Below are positions 34,801 to 49,800 of a stretch of DNA of 64,000 bases, one piece after another. This DNA is from Girardinichthys multiradiatus (taxonomy: Eukaryota > Chordata > Actinopteri > Cyprinodontiformes > Goodeidae), in the NCBI RefSeq assembly GCF_021462225.1, contig NC_061805.1, positions 49,474,360 to 49,538,359 of the forward strand, given 5' to 3'. The notes beneath the pieces were generated by a model. That model searched no databases. It was given only the letters and a program-made list of their open reading frames with translations, and was not told the origin of the DNA. A program made the position numbers and the translations under genes. Numbering within the stretch: the stretch's first letter is position 1; each line of letters begins with the position of its first letter.

Positions 34801-37800
34801 AAAAAAACAAAAAGCACCAGCACCCTAACTTTCCCAACATAACCCACATGTTCTGGTCATCTCCTGCTTCTCAACACTGATTGTGCGTAAAAAAATACTG
34901 GTGCACTGAAAGTCCAAAAATCCACCGAATGCTTCAACCTGGCTCAGTGATCTCATGAATTTAATAAAGTTAGAAAAAGTTAAATATTCAGAGAGGGCAG
35001 TGGTGTGGCAAGCTTTTTAAAAGTGGGGGTTGTAGTTTGTCTCTGGGTGGCATCGCCTATGAACTCAGATTCTTAATGGCTGTGTTTTATGTTATCATTT
35101 GAACATAATCTCAACTTTTCCAAGACATTTGTTACAGTTTCATAAAAAATGTTACGTGTGGGATGATAATAAGCATCACACACTGTGTGTTTCAACAGAC
35201 TACCTTCCATAATCTGTAACTAAAACATAGTTTAAACCTACATTTATTGAATTGCTGACTTCTGAACTTTCATGTGCTCTCTCTGAAACTGATGCCTCCT
35301 ATAATTGGCGATCCTAAACCAGAAGGTTGCAGTGGTAAAGATTGGGTAGTAAAGATTGGGTAGTAAAGTTTGGGTAGTAAAGTTCGGGTAGTAAAGATTG
35401 GGTAGTAAAGATTGGGTAGTTTCAGTGGCAGGTTGTGGTAGTTCCGCCACAGTCTGCCACCGGAACTACCAGTTCTTCCTGCCACTGCCACAAATTGAGC
35501 TCGGTCCTGCTGCAATTCAATCAATTTCTCGGCACGTTTGCAATGTAATGCAATGCAGATGTGCACAGCGCCCCCTATCAAACAAGATGGGTAGCTCGGT
35601 CAGCAGGGAGCTGAGGAAGAGCGGCTGCTGACGTCACTCTTCTGCGCCCGCCGCTCGGAATGCTTTTTTGTTTTCAACTTCTGGGCAGTACTTTGCAGGC
35701 AGACCACGAAAACGAAAAAGCAATGTCTGCTTTGTTTTCTTTTTGATTATGGCATAAAATGTGCAGTCATGAAGAAGAAATGCAAATGCAAATAAGATGA
35801 TTGATTACTAATTTCATTTATGAGTCAAACAATGCAGCCACATTCTTAAAATGAAAAAGCATTTCTGGAAATGCTTTTTCATTTGAAATATGGTAACGAT
35901 TTGCTTCCATAGCTCTCAACCAGAGATGATATGACTGCCCAGTTTTGTCCCTCGCATTCCTTCCAACACAGTGCCTATTCTCATGTACACCTTAATCTTA
36001 TTAAATCATGCATATTGTATCGCCATATGAGTCTGTAAGAAAAGCGCATAGCTCAATGGTACCTCACTTTAAATTTGCTAAGACATCACACTCTCTTCCA
36101 CTTAGGCATAATTTTAAAAAACATTTCCATGCTTTTATTTAAAAAACGTTTCGACATTTATTAAAACGATCTATTTTTTTCTGTCAGTCTATTTTCCAAA
36201 CAGGATTTAGAGCTGACGATGGAAACAGTTTTGTCATATTTTGAACTGTTGTTAGAAGCAGTTTGGCTTTGATCAACATAATGTTGGTGTTATGGCTCCA
36301 TACTTTTCTGCCGGTCAGATGATACCCGGAAGAAAATCCAGAGCAGGGTCTCAGAATAATGAGAGAAAGGCAAGAGAAGATGGGCGCGCACTGTTTTCCT
36401 GGTGGCATCTAGAAAAGCATGCATGGAACCACTGAGCTGCACATTCAGCTGCTCTGCCAGTAACCTTTGGTTAAGTATTCTATGTTTGGACCACATTTGA
36501 AAACAGGTCCTCTTGTTTGTAACCAGGATGGTTGATGAACCTCTGAGTCAGGCTGAAGGAATGTGAGACCAGTTCATCACTTCCAACCTACTTGTGCATC
36601 TTTTAGATTTGAGCTGCTCAAATTATAATGTGGACGGCAGGTGTGTGTCTTCGTTAAGAAGCATCGGCCTGATTCCTTTCTGATTGTTACAAAGGAAACT
36701 TTGGGTCTTCTTCTGTTCAGAAGGTTTCAGGTGACACTTCTTTGCAAGTATTGAGCGCTGTGTTTGTTTAGCAGCAGAGAGAGTGTAGTTGATCATGGAA
36801 ATACTCGTCCTGGCTGGAGTTGGAATGAATAGGAGCATTATATTAGGAACGCAGCGGCCGGATGGAGCCGGGCGCTGCCCTTCAGCTGTCTGTGTGCTTG
36901 AAGGTTTGAAGTGATAGCAGCCTCTGTGGTTGTTGATAAGCAACTCCCTGCTGTCGAGGCCTTCAGCTGCAGCTGTTTCTCAGTTTTTACACTAAACAGG
37001 ATTTACAGCACTTTGTTTCTCCTCTCCTCATTTATCTGTCACATCCTCCCTCCCCTCCATAAAGCTCTCATCATGCATGTTTGTGTCAGCAGAATCTTGT
37101 TTTGCAGACAAAAGGTCTCCCATCCCTGCTGGAGAGCTTCTTCTTTCCTTCATCCAGTCATTGATCTTTCTTTATTAACTGTCTCAGCTCTGATGTGAGC
37201 TGGGTGTTTAACATCTGGACCAAATCCTGACCGGTTCTTAACGCTTGTGGTTGATCACAGTTTGTTGGTTTCTGTCTCTCGAAATGCTTGTTATGAACTA
37301 AAAACAGGTTTTCTGTGGGGTTAAGGTCCAATTTGTCAATGTTCTGATCTTTGAGCGACTTTATCACTTTTACTTCGTGACACAGAGATCCATCATGCTG
37401 GAAGATCCCCAGGTCATCACCAGATTGATCCTGAGTTGTTTTGAAGAAGTTGCTCCTGGGCAGAACTGGAAGGACTCTCCGGTTTGGGTTAGAAGCAACC
37501 CCACACATGGTTTGGATAAGGATGCTCCGCTGTTGGCACCACCCTGGACATATAGTAGCCCTCGCTTTCTGTTCTTCAGATGCCCCAAACAATCAGGAGG
37601 ATGCATCAGAGAACATTTATTTGCACCAGTGTTCTGTTGTCCAAAACTTCTGTTTGTCCTTGATGTTCCTCTTGGACAGAAGTGACTTCTTTGCATTCAG
37701 ATGTGATCTGCAATCAGCCTTGAGTAAGCTCTGCACTGGTGGCCAGTCCTGGACGTTTTAAAGCCTTCTGCATTGCAGCAGAACCTCTCACCTTGAAGTT

Positions 37801-40800
37801 TTCGATGCTCCAGGAATCGTCCGGGTTTCCTGTCTTTAAGGCCATTTTGACAAAGTGATGACCCCTCACCCTGCATGCATATGCAATGATTTGATGTGTT
37901 TTTGTTTGGGGTTGCTGTGATCTCTCTGGGAGCAGTAGAGAAACTGAAAACCCTGAAAGGAGAATAAACCGACGGAATATTAAGACGTTTTCTTCAGTCC
38001 TTTAGTTTCTGGACCTTTAAAATAAAAAGTGCTGCGAGGATAAAACCCATCTGTTGGCAAATGAATCCCGGAAAGATCCAGAGCATTTTCTAATCTTAGT
38101 TGTGTCTCATTTCACCAAGTCACGAGCTTGTTTCCATGGTAACAAAGCAGGCGGTAAAGTCCCAGCGAGACTGCGGCGCTGCACGGTGAACTTGATGTTC
38201 CTGCTTCCCTTCCGGGTTGGTGGTGTGAGGTTCTTGATGTGCCTCAGACCTCTGTGAAGGTTTGTTCAACAGCAGTGAAGCAAACTGCTGATTGAAAACA
38301 CTTTTCACTTTGATAAACTGGGAACAGAACCAGCTTTTCTAGTTTGAACTGGTTTGTTGTCTCTGATCTTCACAGATTTAAGACATGCTTGACCTTTCTG
38401 ACCTACTTTTACTATTTGCACCATTGTGCTAATATTCTGTAACATGAGGTGAGATCTTCCAGGGGAATTATAATGTTTTTGTCAGCGTCCGTCTGTCTGT
38501 TTGCCAAATTTCTATTTCTACTATAACTCAGTAGAGAACCAAGCTGACATGCATCAGTGACCTTGTTGGCTTGGCGGAGGTCTGCGCGTTTCTAGTTTTG
38601 AATGTTTCATTGTTAACGTTTTTTGCAAAGTTCTGTATTTTGCTCTTTAAAGTGAAGCCTGACCTTCTGTCACTCTCTTAGTCATGTAATAGTATAATAT
38701 TACAGGCAGCTTCATTAGTGGCTTTTGTTTAATAGGAAAACTCAGGTAGCTCATTTTTTTCTTCGTCATTTAAACCAAACTGTTAATTTGGTTTGTTTTT
38801 ATGTGCTGATCTTTGTTTTCCTGTTTGTGCTGCTTTTTTATTTGGGGCTTCTGGGCTTTCTGGACTCATTGTTCTGTTTTTCAAACAGTTTTAAATGACA
38901 TTCTGGACATTTTATTGCAGAAAAAATGGTCTCAAATTCCATGAATCTAGAAACAGTGGATGACATCTGGATTTATGTTATAGGTGAAGGAGTACTTTAC
39001 TGTTTTTGGCATCTGCGCTAACTTTTAAAATCTGCTACCCTAATTGTAGACATCGTTTGAATTTGAACAATTTCAGTTCTGATTCCTCGTTTCGATTCTG
39101 ATTCTTTTAAGAGGCAAGGTGAAAAACGTTTACGTGATTCTGACTGCAGTGTGATGTTAGCCTAAGGTTTAGAGACGGAGGAAGAGGCAGCTGAGAAAGG
39201 CCGGCGCCGGTTACTTCTACACCATGAATCCGGACCATGTTGGTCTGGCGCCTTTCTACGCATCCAAATCAGGACTGGATTATTTTTGCACTATATCCGG
39301 ATTCTTTCAGACACAGTTTGTTTTATTTTGCTTTATTTCGTTTGCAGATCTTGGGAACCACAGATTTAGGATAAAATCCTCATCTAAGAGATGTAGAGAT
39401 CAAAAAAGCAGTGGAATGGTCCTTTTTTAATGTTTGACTGATTGTGCATTAATCTGTGATTCAACAACTAAAACTGTCATTTAGAAACAAATCCATGTAA
39501 AAGTCCTTTTATTTTTCAGAAATGTTTATCATTTAGTTAATGGAATAAGAAATCTGTTTATTAGTTTGTGTTGTTGACGCTTGTTTTATTGAAATCTCAT
39601 TAATAAGTCGCCTCAACAGAAGCTGAAGCGGCTTATTCAAGATCATACGCATGATTAAATATTTCTCACACGTGACATCTGAGTTTTTCTTCATATTTTT
39701 GAGAGAACGACGAGAACAAACTGCAGTGTTGGCAAAGGCTGCGACCTACAGCGACCACATTCATGCAGCATGCAGCTTCTGCACAGGCTGCAGCTTGCAT
39801 TGTTGACCCTGTTATCCAGCGAGCTCTGTTTAGTGACCTTCTATTGTTTGTGCCAGGCCACACACGCGATTCACAAAACGGGACTCAGAGTGCGATGAGC
39901 CATCAAGAGCTGAGCCAGGTCACACAGATGGCTGTGATTAAAGGCTTCACGTCTCAGCGTTCTGCACCAGAACTAATCTGTTTTAAACTGCTCTTCGAAA
40001 GCTGATCCATCTTGTCAAGATGTCAGCGTGGAACAAATATCTGCTGTTCTAGTTAGACTAAAACATCGTTTTTTTTTTGTTTTTAGAGCTCGACGCAGGA
40101 GATCGGCGAGGAGGCGGAGGAGGATGCCATCTTCACCATCACGCTGAGGAAGATGCAGCTCCACCAGTCAGCCAGCAAGGGCCAGCGATGGCTGGGCGTG
40201 GATACAGACTCCGCCCTTAGCCTCTACGAGACGTGCAAGGTGCGAACCATTAAGGCCGGCACGCTGGAGAGGCTGGTGGAGTACATGGTGTCGGCCTTCA
40301 GGGGCAAAGACTCCACCTACGTCACCATCTTCCTCTGCACCTACCGATCCTTCGCCACCACCAAGCAGGTGCTGGATCTCCTGCTCAACAGGTAAGAAGA
40401 AAAAGACATAAAATGTGTTAGTGCAGCTCCTGACCCAAAACTATGCAGGCACTGGTTTCCATAAGGCCCTTCTTAGAATTTGAGGCCTGATTAGTGATTG
40501 TTTAGTTAGAGACGAAGCTCCTGGGTAAGGAAAGAACACAGCCATGGTTGCTATGGTGATACCCGCCTTTTCTGTGGGACAGAGGGACCCCACAGCAGAC
40601 AGGAGCACAGGCAAAGTTCTTGAATCACGAGTGACTGAAAGCCAAACATGTACATTTTTATTTGCCTGCGGTGTTTTATTTAGGAAACGTGACAGGTTCA
40701 AGAGACCCTGGACTTCCAGTTTTAAGAAACATAAAGATCAGAAAAATACTGGGAGTGAATGAGGGTTGGGGAGTGCTCTTTCTCTGCGGCGATTGAACAT

Positions 40801-43800
40801 AAAACCATAATATACAGCGAGATGTCACACACATCATCCTTTATCTAGAATATTAATCAAAGAAATATCAAATTATAACAGAAGATTTTTTTAGATCCCA
40901 GAGTTTTTTAGGGCAGCATAGTAGTGCGGTTGGTAGCCCCGCAGCAGGAAGGTCCTGGGTTTGAATCCCTGCCTGGGGTCTTTCGGGAGTTTGCATGTTC
41001 TCCCTGTGCAGGCATGGGTCCTCTCTGGGTACTATGGCTTCCTGCCACAGTTCACAAACATGACTGTTAGGTTAATGGGTCTCTAAATTGCCCTTAGGTC
41101 TGAGTGTGTGCTTGGTTGTTTGTCCTGTGTGTGTCCGTGTTGCCCTGCGATTGGCTGGTGACCTGTCCAGGGTGAACCCCGCCTCTCAACAGAGATAGGC
41201 ACCAGTCCCCGCTGCGACCCTGCAGGGGGGGCCTGGTGAGCGGGTATAGACAATGGATGGATGGTTGAACAGGAGAAAATGGTTGTCTTCACCTGTTCAC
41301 TGTGGAAAAAATATTATTTTTCATTGTCTCAGTTATTAAATCCGATCTCATGTGTCTTCAGGTACGCCAAGCTCCAGAATGTTCCTGCTGCTTCTGCACA
41401 CAGAGTCTCCCAGGACGACTGCACAGAGCTGAGAAAGTGAGTACAGAGCTCCAACTCCTCCGCAGCTTGAAATGAGACACCTCTCAGGCGGAGGGGTCTG
41501 TTTCTGCTCAAATTCAACAAAACACAGTTCATGAACTGATAGACAGAGTAATAAATCACTAAAGGAACTCTTTCACTCCTTCCTGAAGTGCCATGTTCAC
41601 TAAACGGATCATCACTATTGTTCAAGTCTTTGTTCTTGACACATTATCTGCACTCCTTACATTGTTTAGATATGAGCCTGCAGTTGATAATGCAAACAGC
41701 TGATTGTTAGAATTCCAGTAAAGGACATTCCACAATTTTCCCAGTTTTCCTTTGTAAGTGTGGGTTTTTGAAGCGTTAGCCACAGCTGAATGGATCCGTA
41801 CTGGAATTCAGTGGTTAAACCCAGGAAAGTGTTTATAGCAGCAATAATTAGATAGATTTGATACAGTGTGTCTGTGCTCCTACTACTAGTTAAAGGATTG
41901 TTGTTTCATGATATAATCCCCATGTTTCAGCACGGTCTCGTCCATCCTGGGTGCGTGGTTGGACCAGTATTCCGAGGACTTCTGGAGCCCTCCGAACTAC
42001 GAATGTCTGCACCAACTCCTGGCCTACCTTCACCTCCACTTCCCCGGCTCGGACCTGGAGCGTCGCGCCCGCAACCTGCTAGCCCACTTCCACCGCCGAC
42101 AGCAGTGTGAGCCTGATCCCGATGGTATGAAGGCAGGACAGGAGAGCAGAGCAGAGGGAGCGCAGGGCAGGGACTCCTGAATGAATCTGTTTTAAAAGCA
42201 GAAATTTAGCTTCTTAAATGAGTTTTACACTTTTAGCATTTCACATAGCTGCAGACGCAGCGTCAGTTCAGCATGATCATGCGGAGATGTAGATGAGCTT
42301 TAGGTGAGCAGGAAGTGCGTTTAGGTCGAGCTCAGATGGTTGCAACGTAAAAAATTTATTTTTCTGTTGTTCCTTCAGGGGAAAACATCGGCTGCCCTTT
42401 CGCTACACAGGAAGAGAGCGGCTTTGAGGACGAACTTCCTGCTTTCAGCTTCCTGTCGTTTGACCCCATCATGGTGGCGGAGCAGTTCACGCTCATGGAC
42501 GCGGTGAGGAGCTTTTCCTTCCCTCGTCAGCAGATTAAAACACCTTCAGTCTCTGTTTGACGTCTACAGATCAGGTGCAGAAGCTTAGTTGGCTTTAATG
42601 GAAACTCGCTGATCCAAGTGGGAGAAAGGTTTTCCTTTTCAGTTAAAAATGGAAGTACGTTCACTCTGTTTACTAATGATGGTGACTTCTGAATTGGTTG
42701 AGCTGGATATTAAGAGGAATCAGAGATGAATACAAAATGCACCACACTGCTTTGATCTATCACGTTGAATACAGTGCCTGGGCTCTGTATCAATAAAACA
42801 CATTGAATCCTCAGGTTGTAATATGACTGGTCTGCAGAGAGGATCATCATGGGTCCCTCCATCCAGGACCTGTACCGGTCTACGGTCAGGAAAAAGGGAG
42901 CTAACATCTGTGCAGACCTCTCACATCCTGGACACAAACTGTTTAGGCTTCTACCTTCAGGTGGCGCCACAGAGACAGGTTCTTCCCCCAGGCTGTCTCT
43001 GATGAACAGCCAGAGTCCCAGATCCATACCAGGCGTATTTGCACTGCATATACATATAATCCTTTACTTCCCAGTAGTTTAACATATTTATATAATGCCT
43101 GTGCATTGAGAGCAAAGTGGAATTAAGGTCAAATGTCAGTTTTTTATGCACAAACCTGGTCAATAAATTCAAGGGGTCTGAATTGTTCTGCCTGATGCTC
43201 CATGCAAACCATTCAAACTTACTAGAATGTAACATTTTAGCTCTTAACATGAGAAGCGACTCTGATTAAAACCCATTTGTTTCCTGTGGATCATACGGTT
43301 GACGTTCCGTGTCTCTCTTTCCGTCCAGGACCTGTTTAAGAAGGTGGTGCCGTACCACTGCCTGGGGGGTATCTGGTCTCAGCGGGACAAGAAAGGCAAG
43401 GAGCACCTGGCTCCCACAATCAGAGCCACTGTGGCCCAGTTCAACTCGGTGACCAACTGTGTGATCACCACCTGCCTGAGCAACCCGACGCTGAAGCCCA
43501 ACCAGAGAGCCCGGCTCATCGAGAGGTGGATCGACGTGGCACGGGTGAGCCGCTTCAAGCAGGCTTTAATCAGATGAGCTTTTATTAGCTAATTACCAGC
43601 AAAAAGCTGAAGCTCTTCTACAGGAAGACATGTCTAGCACAGATGTTCAGGAGTTGGGTTGGAGGACGTTGGGGGTCAAGCCCAGACAAGCTGCTCCGAA
43701 TGTGGTTGGAGTCAGACTCATGTTGTCCTCCAGAGTCCAACCAGAGAGTCCGGTTAGGCTTTGAGCCTACATTCAGGATAAAATCAGAAAGGTTTCCAGT

Positions 43801-46800
43801 AGGGCTGCATGATATTAGGCAAACAGGTGATATGTTCATAGCAAGCATAGACCTCAGATAATAAGTAGCTTATACAGCTATAAAGGAAGGTTTATTATTT
43901 TTATCTCCACTACAAGGTTTTACTGAAGCAGTTGCTTCTGGGAGATGTCTGCTGATTTGGAATCGAAACAACTTAGTTGTAGTTTCTTCATGACTTTAAG
44001 CACATTTCCACCTCTTTACCTTCTAAAACCTTTTATGCTGGTATTACTTTATATATGGCCTTCATACAGAGCCTGAATGCATGAAACCTAAATTATTAAC
44101 TAACATTTATTGCATTTAAGGCAATAAATATATATTGTACACAGTAGCTTTGCTATAACCACAAATAAGCAATTTATTGTGCAGCCCTAGAATCCAGTAG
44201 CTCTTCACTCTGAATGTGTTGACATGGTAGTATGCGTCACTCTTTGGACCTGCTTGTCAACCTTTCAGACCCCTTTTTAAGGATGTAAGTGTGCCATGTC
44301 GACTCAGGAAGACTTTAAACAATTAAGCTGCTTTAAATCTGCTTTGTTTGTTTGCGTCTCACCGGATCGTTGTTCCCATCAGGAGTGTCGGATCCTGAAG
44401 AACTTCTCCTCTTTGCGAGCTATCCTGTCTGCCCTGCAATGCAACGCCATCCACCGCCTGAAGAGGACCTGGGATGAAGTATCTCGGTAGGTTTGGACTT
44501 TTTTCTTGAGGGATTTCTTTGGGGAGTTTCCGGACTCTGAATTCTGCATCTGCTCACAGGGAAAGCGTCAGAACCTTCCGCGAGCTGTCGGAAATCTTCT
44601 CCGATGACAATAACTATTCCTTGAGTCGAGAGCTGCTGGTGAAGGTGAGTCTCATCTTCTAAACACTACAGACATGTAAAAATGCTACTGAGAAAAGAAA
44701 CAACTAATAAATAATTAGAAATTGGGTCAAAATTAGACAAGTATGACTGGTGCTTTTGCTTGTTGGTATTACATCAATATTATAAATGCTGCTGTTTAAA
44801 ATGATGAGAACTGTAAATATTCTGTGATAATCAGGTCTTCTAAAGGCTTTACTGCTGTTTCAGGAAACACATGAATAATTTTCAGCACAATAAAAATGAA
44901 TTATAGCTAAACTCTGAGAAAAAGTGTTTTTATTGAGGTAGGAGCTCCTTGTTTTTATCGTAGACAACAGATTAATCAGTCAATCAGTGTGGGTTACATA
45001 ACAGCTGAACGGATAGCAGCAGGATGTGAACTTTTCCTTCCACGGCTGCTGCTTCCCGCAGACGGGACTCTTCACTTGTTGTTCCTGTGGATCTGAGCCG
45101 GGTTCTGGGTCGGATCTGGGCTTCCCTGATGTCATTTAGCAGTTTAAATCCAAACTGAGTGTTTGACGGCTGAAAGTGCAGACAAGCAGTCGTAGTGAAA
45201 ACCCGTCCTTGTCCAATGAAACGATGATATCCCCCACCAGCAGGGAAAGTTTCCCAAGAAACAAATACTAGTTATTCCTTCAACCAGCAATGTCTGTTTA
45301 CCGGCCTGCAGTCGGTCTCCATGGTAACCAAATATGCCTCCTCCTCAATGGGGTTCTCACTATATTATAACCAGAGTAAAAATGCCAGAGTGTCAGGTTA
45401 TGTTTAAAACAACAACATGATCAAAATGCTTTATTTAAAACAGAAAAGCAACAATAATTCTCACTACTGCTAAATGAATATAAAATATTATTTAACATTT
45501 ATTATTTTGAGTTTGATACAAAACTAAGCATCTACTAAATTTCTTATTTTCCAGTAAAAATGCGGACTGTGCAGAAAATCACATCAGTTTGTTGTTCTAT
45601 GCTTTAACACAACTGTAATAAGCTGATATTAGCTGTTAGCTCCAGTTGTCACAACAAACATGCTGCCGTTACCCTGGCAACTATAGTTTTAAAACAGTTA
45701 CCTAAACAAGAGAATAGAAAATAGTGAACTAGAAAAGAATACAATAGAAATATCCTTAATTGTTCCACAGTGGGGAAATTCAGGTGTGTCAGCAGCAACG
45801 TAAAAGGGGAATAGAAGCATACAGGCATACAAATTAAAATGTCAAAAAGTTAGTTAACTGTAAAGTAAAGGAAAACATTTACAACATAAGATAAATAAAT
45901 CCTGTACAATTATTAAAATGGCAACATCAGATTAAATGAAATATGCAATTTTAGGATGATTTGATAAAGAGAAAAACAACAGACTATTTTCAAAAAAATG
46001 GAAAATCTGAAAATAACAGCAGGGATATAAACACTTATTGAGCTTGCTGGGAGCATCGATGCTTATACAGTTTAACAGCTGCTGGGAGGAAGGATCTGAG
46101 ATAATGGTTCTTTGGGCACTTAGGATGCAGCAGTCTGGCAGTGAAGGACTACCAGCTGTAGTGTTTTTAAACCAGTGTAGTGGGATTAAACAGACAAATT
46201 CAAAGCAGCCAGTCCTCGATGAACCGCTTTGCTGCTCGTCTTCAGGCTTTCCCTGCATCCTCACTTGGTCAGCTGCCTCCCTCCTGAGCAGCCGGTCATT
46301 CAGCTCCTCCAAGACAAACCGTGTGTTATCTTACATAATAGAAGGTTATTCTTATCTCCATCAGAAACCAACAAACAACCTTGTTGGTCTAAATCAGACA
46401 TCCCAGAGCATCTTTTTTCCATTTAATTTAGACTTTCAGACATATTTTAAAAATGCTGGTTTCCATTGACTTAATTAAAGGTTGTGTCTATTATTTTAGT
46501 AGATGCTGCTGATTGGGTCATGTCATGGTTTTAGTTCATCCAAGCTGCTCAGCTGGACATTAGGAAGATCAGAATCGGATCTCTGAAGCAGCACAGTTAT
46601 AATCTACTGTTTTCACTCTGATCACACTCAGGTTTATGGTACTGCTACATACACAATATTGGGTCACACCACCAAATGAATGAATTCTGGTGTTCCGATC
46701 ACTTCCATGGCTGCAGGTGTATAAAGTTGGGTGTGGAGAAACTTGACTGGCCTTCAGAGTCCTGACCTCAACCTTCTTGAACACCTTTGGGATGAATTAG

Positions 46801-49800
46801 AGTGAAGGCTCCAGTCCTGGTTTTCTCATCTAACAATGAACACACTCCTGAACCTCTGGAAGATGTTTAGTTGCTGTTGCTGGCAACAGTGGGTCCATCA
46901 ACAAACTGGACATGTATGTCTTCAGTCTGAACATCTGGAACTGCTTTCCAAGCTGCAGTTCCAGGAAAGCTGACGTGAGCTCAGGATCACATATTTATAA
47001 CCTGAGAGCTTGAACCGGGGCCTCCTGTGAGGGAATCCCTGCTGACGTCAGAGAGAGGAAACCCTTGCATGGGTAACACCTCTGATGGTTGGACTTCAGG
47101 GCGTCGCCTCTTTTTCTTTCTATCTTCTCAGACCAGGCTGCTTTCTAACATAAAGAGAGCTGCACAGGATCTCTGAGGAATATGCTGGAAAGTGGATTTC
47201 CTCCCACTTTCTCTCCAAGCGAAACCAGATTTTCTTTTCCTTCGCGTCTTCTCATCAAACTAACCTTTAACTCGTTCATTTCCTCTAACTGCATGATCTG
47301 TGAAGGAAAACGATTCAGGCTCTTTGAAACTCGGGGAGTTTCCAGCGTGTTAAACCACAGTTGACAGATCTGTTGGTTTTACTGCCCAGCTGCTGGAAAA
47401 ATGTTTGCTGCATTCTTTCATTAATTTGTTGTTTGGTTAAAACATTTTATAAAAGCTTGACCTTAACGGGTCTACTTTCTCAGCTGGAAAAAATGTCAAA
47501 TTTATTTGTAAAACTGAACTTTTTACCTGTTTTTGATCAATTATATACTTTGAGATCTTCACTGTAAAGAAATATCTCAGAAACTAGTTATAAATGAGTA
47601 CTATTGAAAGAACAGAAAATCTGGTGTTAGATTTATTAATATAAATTATTTGTAGGTTTTTGTTTATAGAAGTTGAACAGGAAGATGTTGGAAAGGGATC
47701 AAGTAAATTTTGTAAATGAATTAAACTTTACAGCTGCTCTAAAGGTTAAAGAGCAACACTTTGCCTTGATTTAAACTACAGTAATTACCCTTCAGTGGAA
47801 TCTGCGCTACTCTTATTTCATTCAGGAAGCTTCACGGCCTTGAAAAGCTTCGATTCATCCTTGCACTCTGTGGGATTTGCTAATTTCCTGTTAAAACCTT
47901 GATCATTAGGTAAACTTAAGGCTGGATGAGATCTCTGGAAACTTGGACTTGAATGATGCAGGAAGGGCATCACTGCATTCCTTCTTTGTTTTTCTGCTCC
48001 ATTTCTCATCCTGCAACACTACACAGTCATCCTTCCAGCGTTTGAGTCTCCTTCGATCCAAGAAGGGAATTATTTCACAGAATGAACTGAAACAAACGGA
48101 ACCGTAATATGTGTTTTGTGTGGATGTCCTGGCATGCTTTCCTTTTCAGATATAGAAACTCCAACAGATGAAACGTTACTAAAACATGAACTTGCTGTTT
48201 CTGCAGGAGGGCACCTCCAAGTTTGCAACTTTAGAAATCAACCCCAAGCGAGCTCAGAGGAGACACCAGCAGCAGCGAGACCTGGTGAGACCTGATTCAT
48301 GTGAAGAACACCATTTAATGGACCTCAGACACAAAATCTCTGACATTAGTGCCCCCTAGTGGCGGAAAATGTTATTATCCAGTTAATTTCCTTCTCCACT
48401 CAAGATAGAAAATGCTTTGTGAGAAAGTGTTTTTAGAAGTTAATCTTCTCAGACATGCTCATCTGCAAACTGGCTCAGTTTATCTGCTGCATGTTTGAGG
48501 GTGTATCTTTATTAAAGCTGCACTGAAGTAAGTGTTCTGGTTTTTACCTGCACAGGGAGTCATGCAGGGGACCATCCCTTACTTGGGGACATTCCTGACG
48601 GACCTGGTGATGATGGACACTGCCATGAAGGATTACACAGAGGTCAGCCTTTGCTCTATTTTTACATCCTCCCACAAGGTTCCTATGCAGTCAAAAAATA
48701 AAGAAATGCCTTTTTGGTCATTTCCAAGTGAGAAGCATTTGTGATTCCAGACCTAAGAGTCTGATTTGCCCCAAAAAAACAACATATTGGATATAATGAC
48801 GGAGATGCTGTTGTCCATCTTCTTCATCAAGTCTGCAGTTTAACATTTTACGCCTCCAGTATCGGATGTCTGATCCGACATTTGCAAGCTCATAGAAGTT
48901 CAAATAGCTGTTTGTTTCTGAGTTTTCGTGGATTCAGGAAGGAAACAGTGTTGCACTGCAGGGTTTAAAATGGCACCAAAACAAACTGATATTTAAAAAG
49001 TCTTGATTTTTAAAATGGATCCTGTGTAGGAGCTGAGGGATGTTGTATTTTCTGACATTGCTGATGTTTTTCAGGGCGGTCTGATCAACTTCGAGAAGAG
49101 AAGGAAGGTAAATTCGCTTTTCCTGGTTCAAAGCTTCTAGCAGATTAAACTATTTTGGATCTCCTGCAGAAGAAGCTCCAACACTGGTTCTCCTTCTGTT
49201 CTTGCAGGAGTTTGAGGTGATCGCTCAGATCAAGCTGCTCCAGTTGGCCTCCAACAACTACAGCTTCACTCAGGAAAGCCACTTCAGAGAGTGGTTCGCA
49301 GCCGTGGAGAAACTCAGTGAGGCAGAAAGGTATCTGGGAAAGCAGAAGATCCTCACTGCTTGCATCCATTTTTTCATTTTATTCTGATGTTTTCAGTTAA
49401 TAAATGTTATCCTTTATTAAGTAAAACATCTATGTATGATGATCCAAAGCGTCTCCAGATTAAACAGTTGTTTTCTGTAGTTTTTATTTGATCCAGAAGG
49501 TCACAGAGAGGCAGCAAGCGAAGCTGTTACAGGAATAAAACCATAAACCTGTTCTTGTTAGCAGAATAAACGGCAAAAGGCAGAAATAAAAAGATGATTT
49601 TCACCTTTTCATCCAGCAAATTAAAGTTTGAATATTAAGAAGTTGGTAAGAACATGAGGGCTGGATTTTATTTTACTAAAGTCTGACTCCACATTAACCC
49701 CAAACTCAAAATGAAACAGTCATAGACAAAATGGAAACATATATAAAATGATATAAATGTTATGTTAATGAAATCTTTGGAAACATATTTCATTTTTTAT

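Noticed and set aside
35244..35581. Minus-strand frames with repeated [13 protein letters not shown] peptides
   Set aside because: The peptide repeat is the translation of the 14-bp minisatellite, not a protein.
39224..39430. Frame beginning [14 protein letters not shown] just upstream of ralgds exon 2, considered as an alternative first exon
   Set aside because: No donor that would join exon 2 in frame was found, and the later part is low-complexity intron translation.
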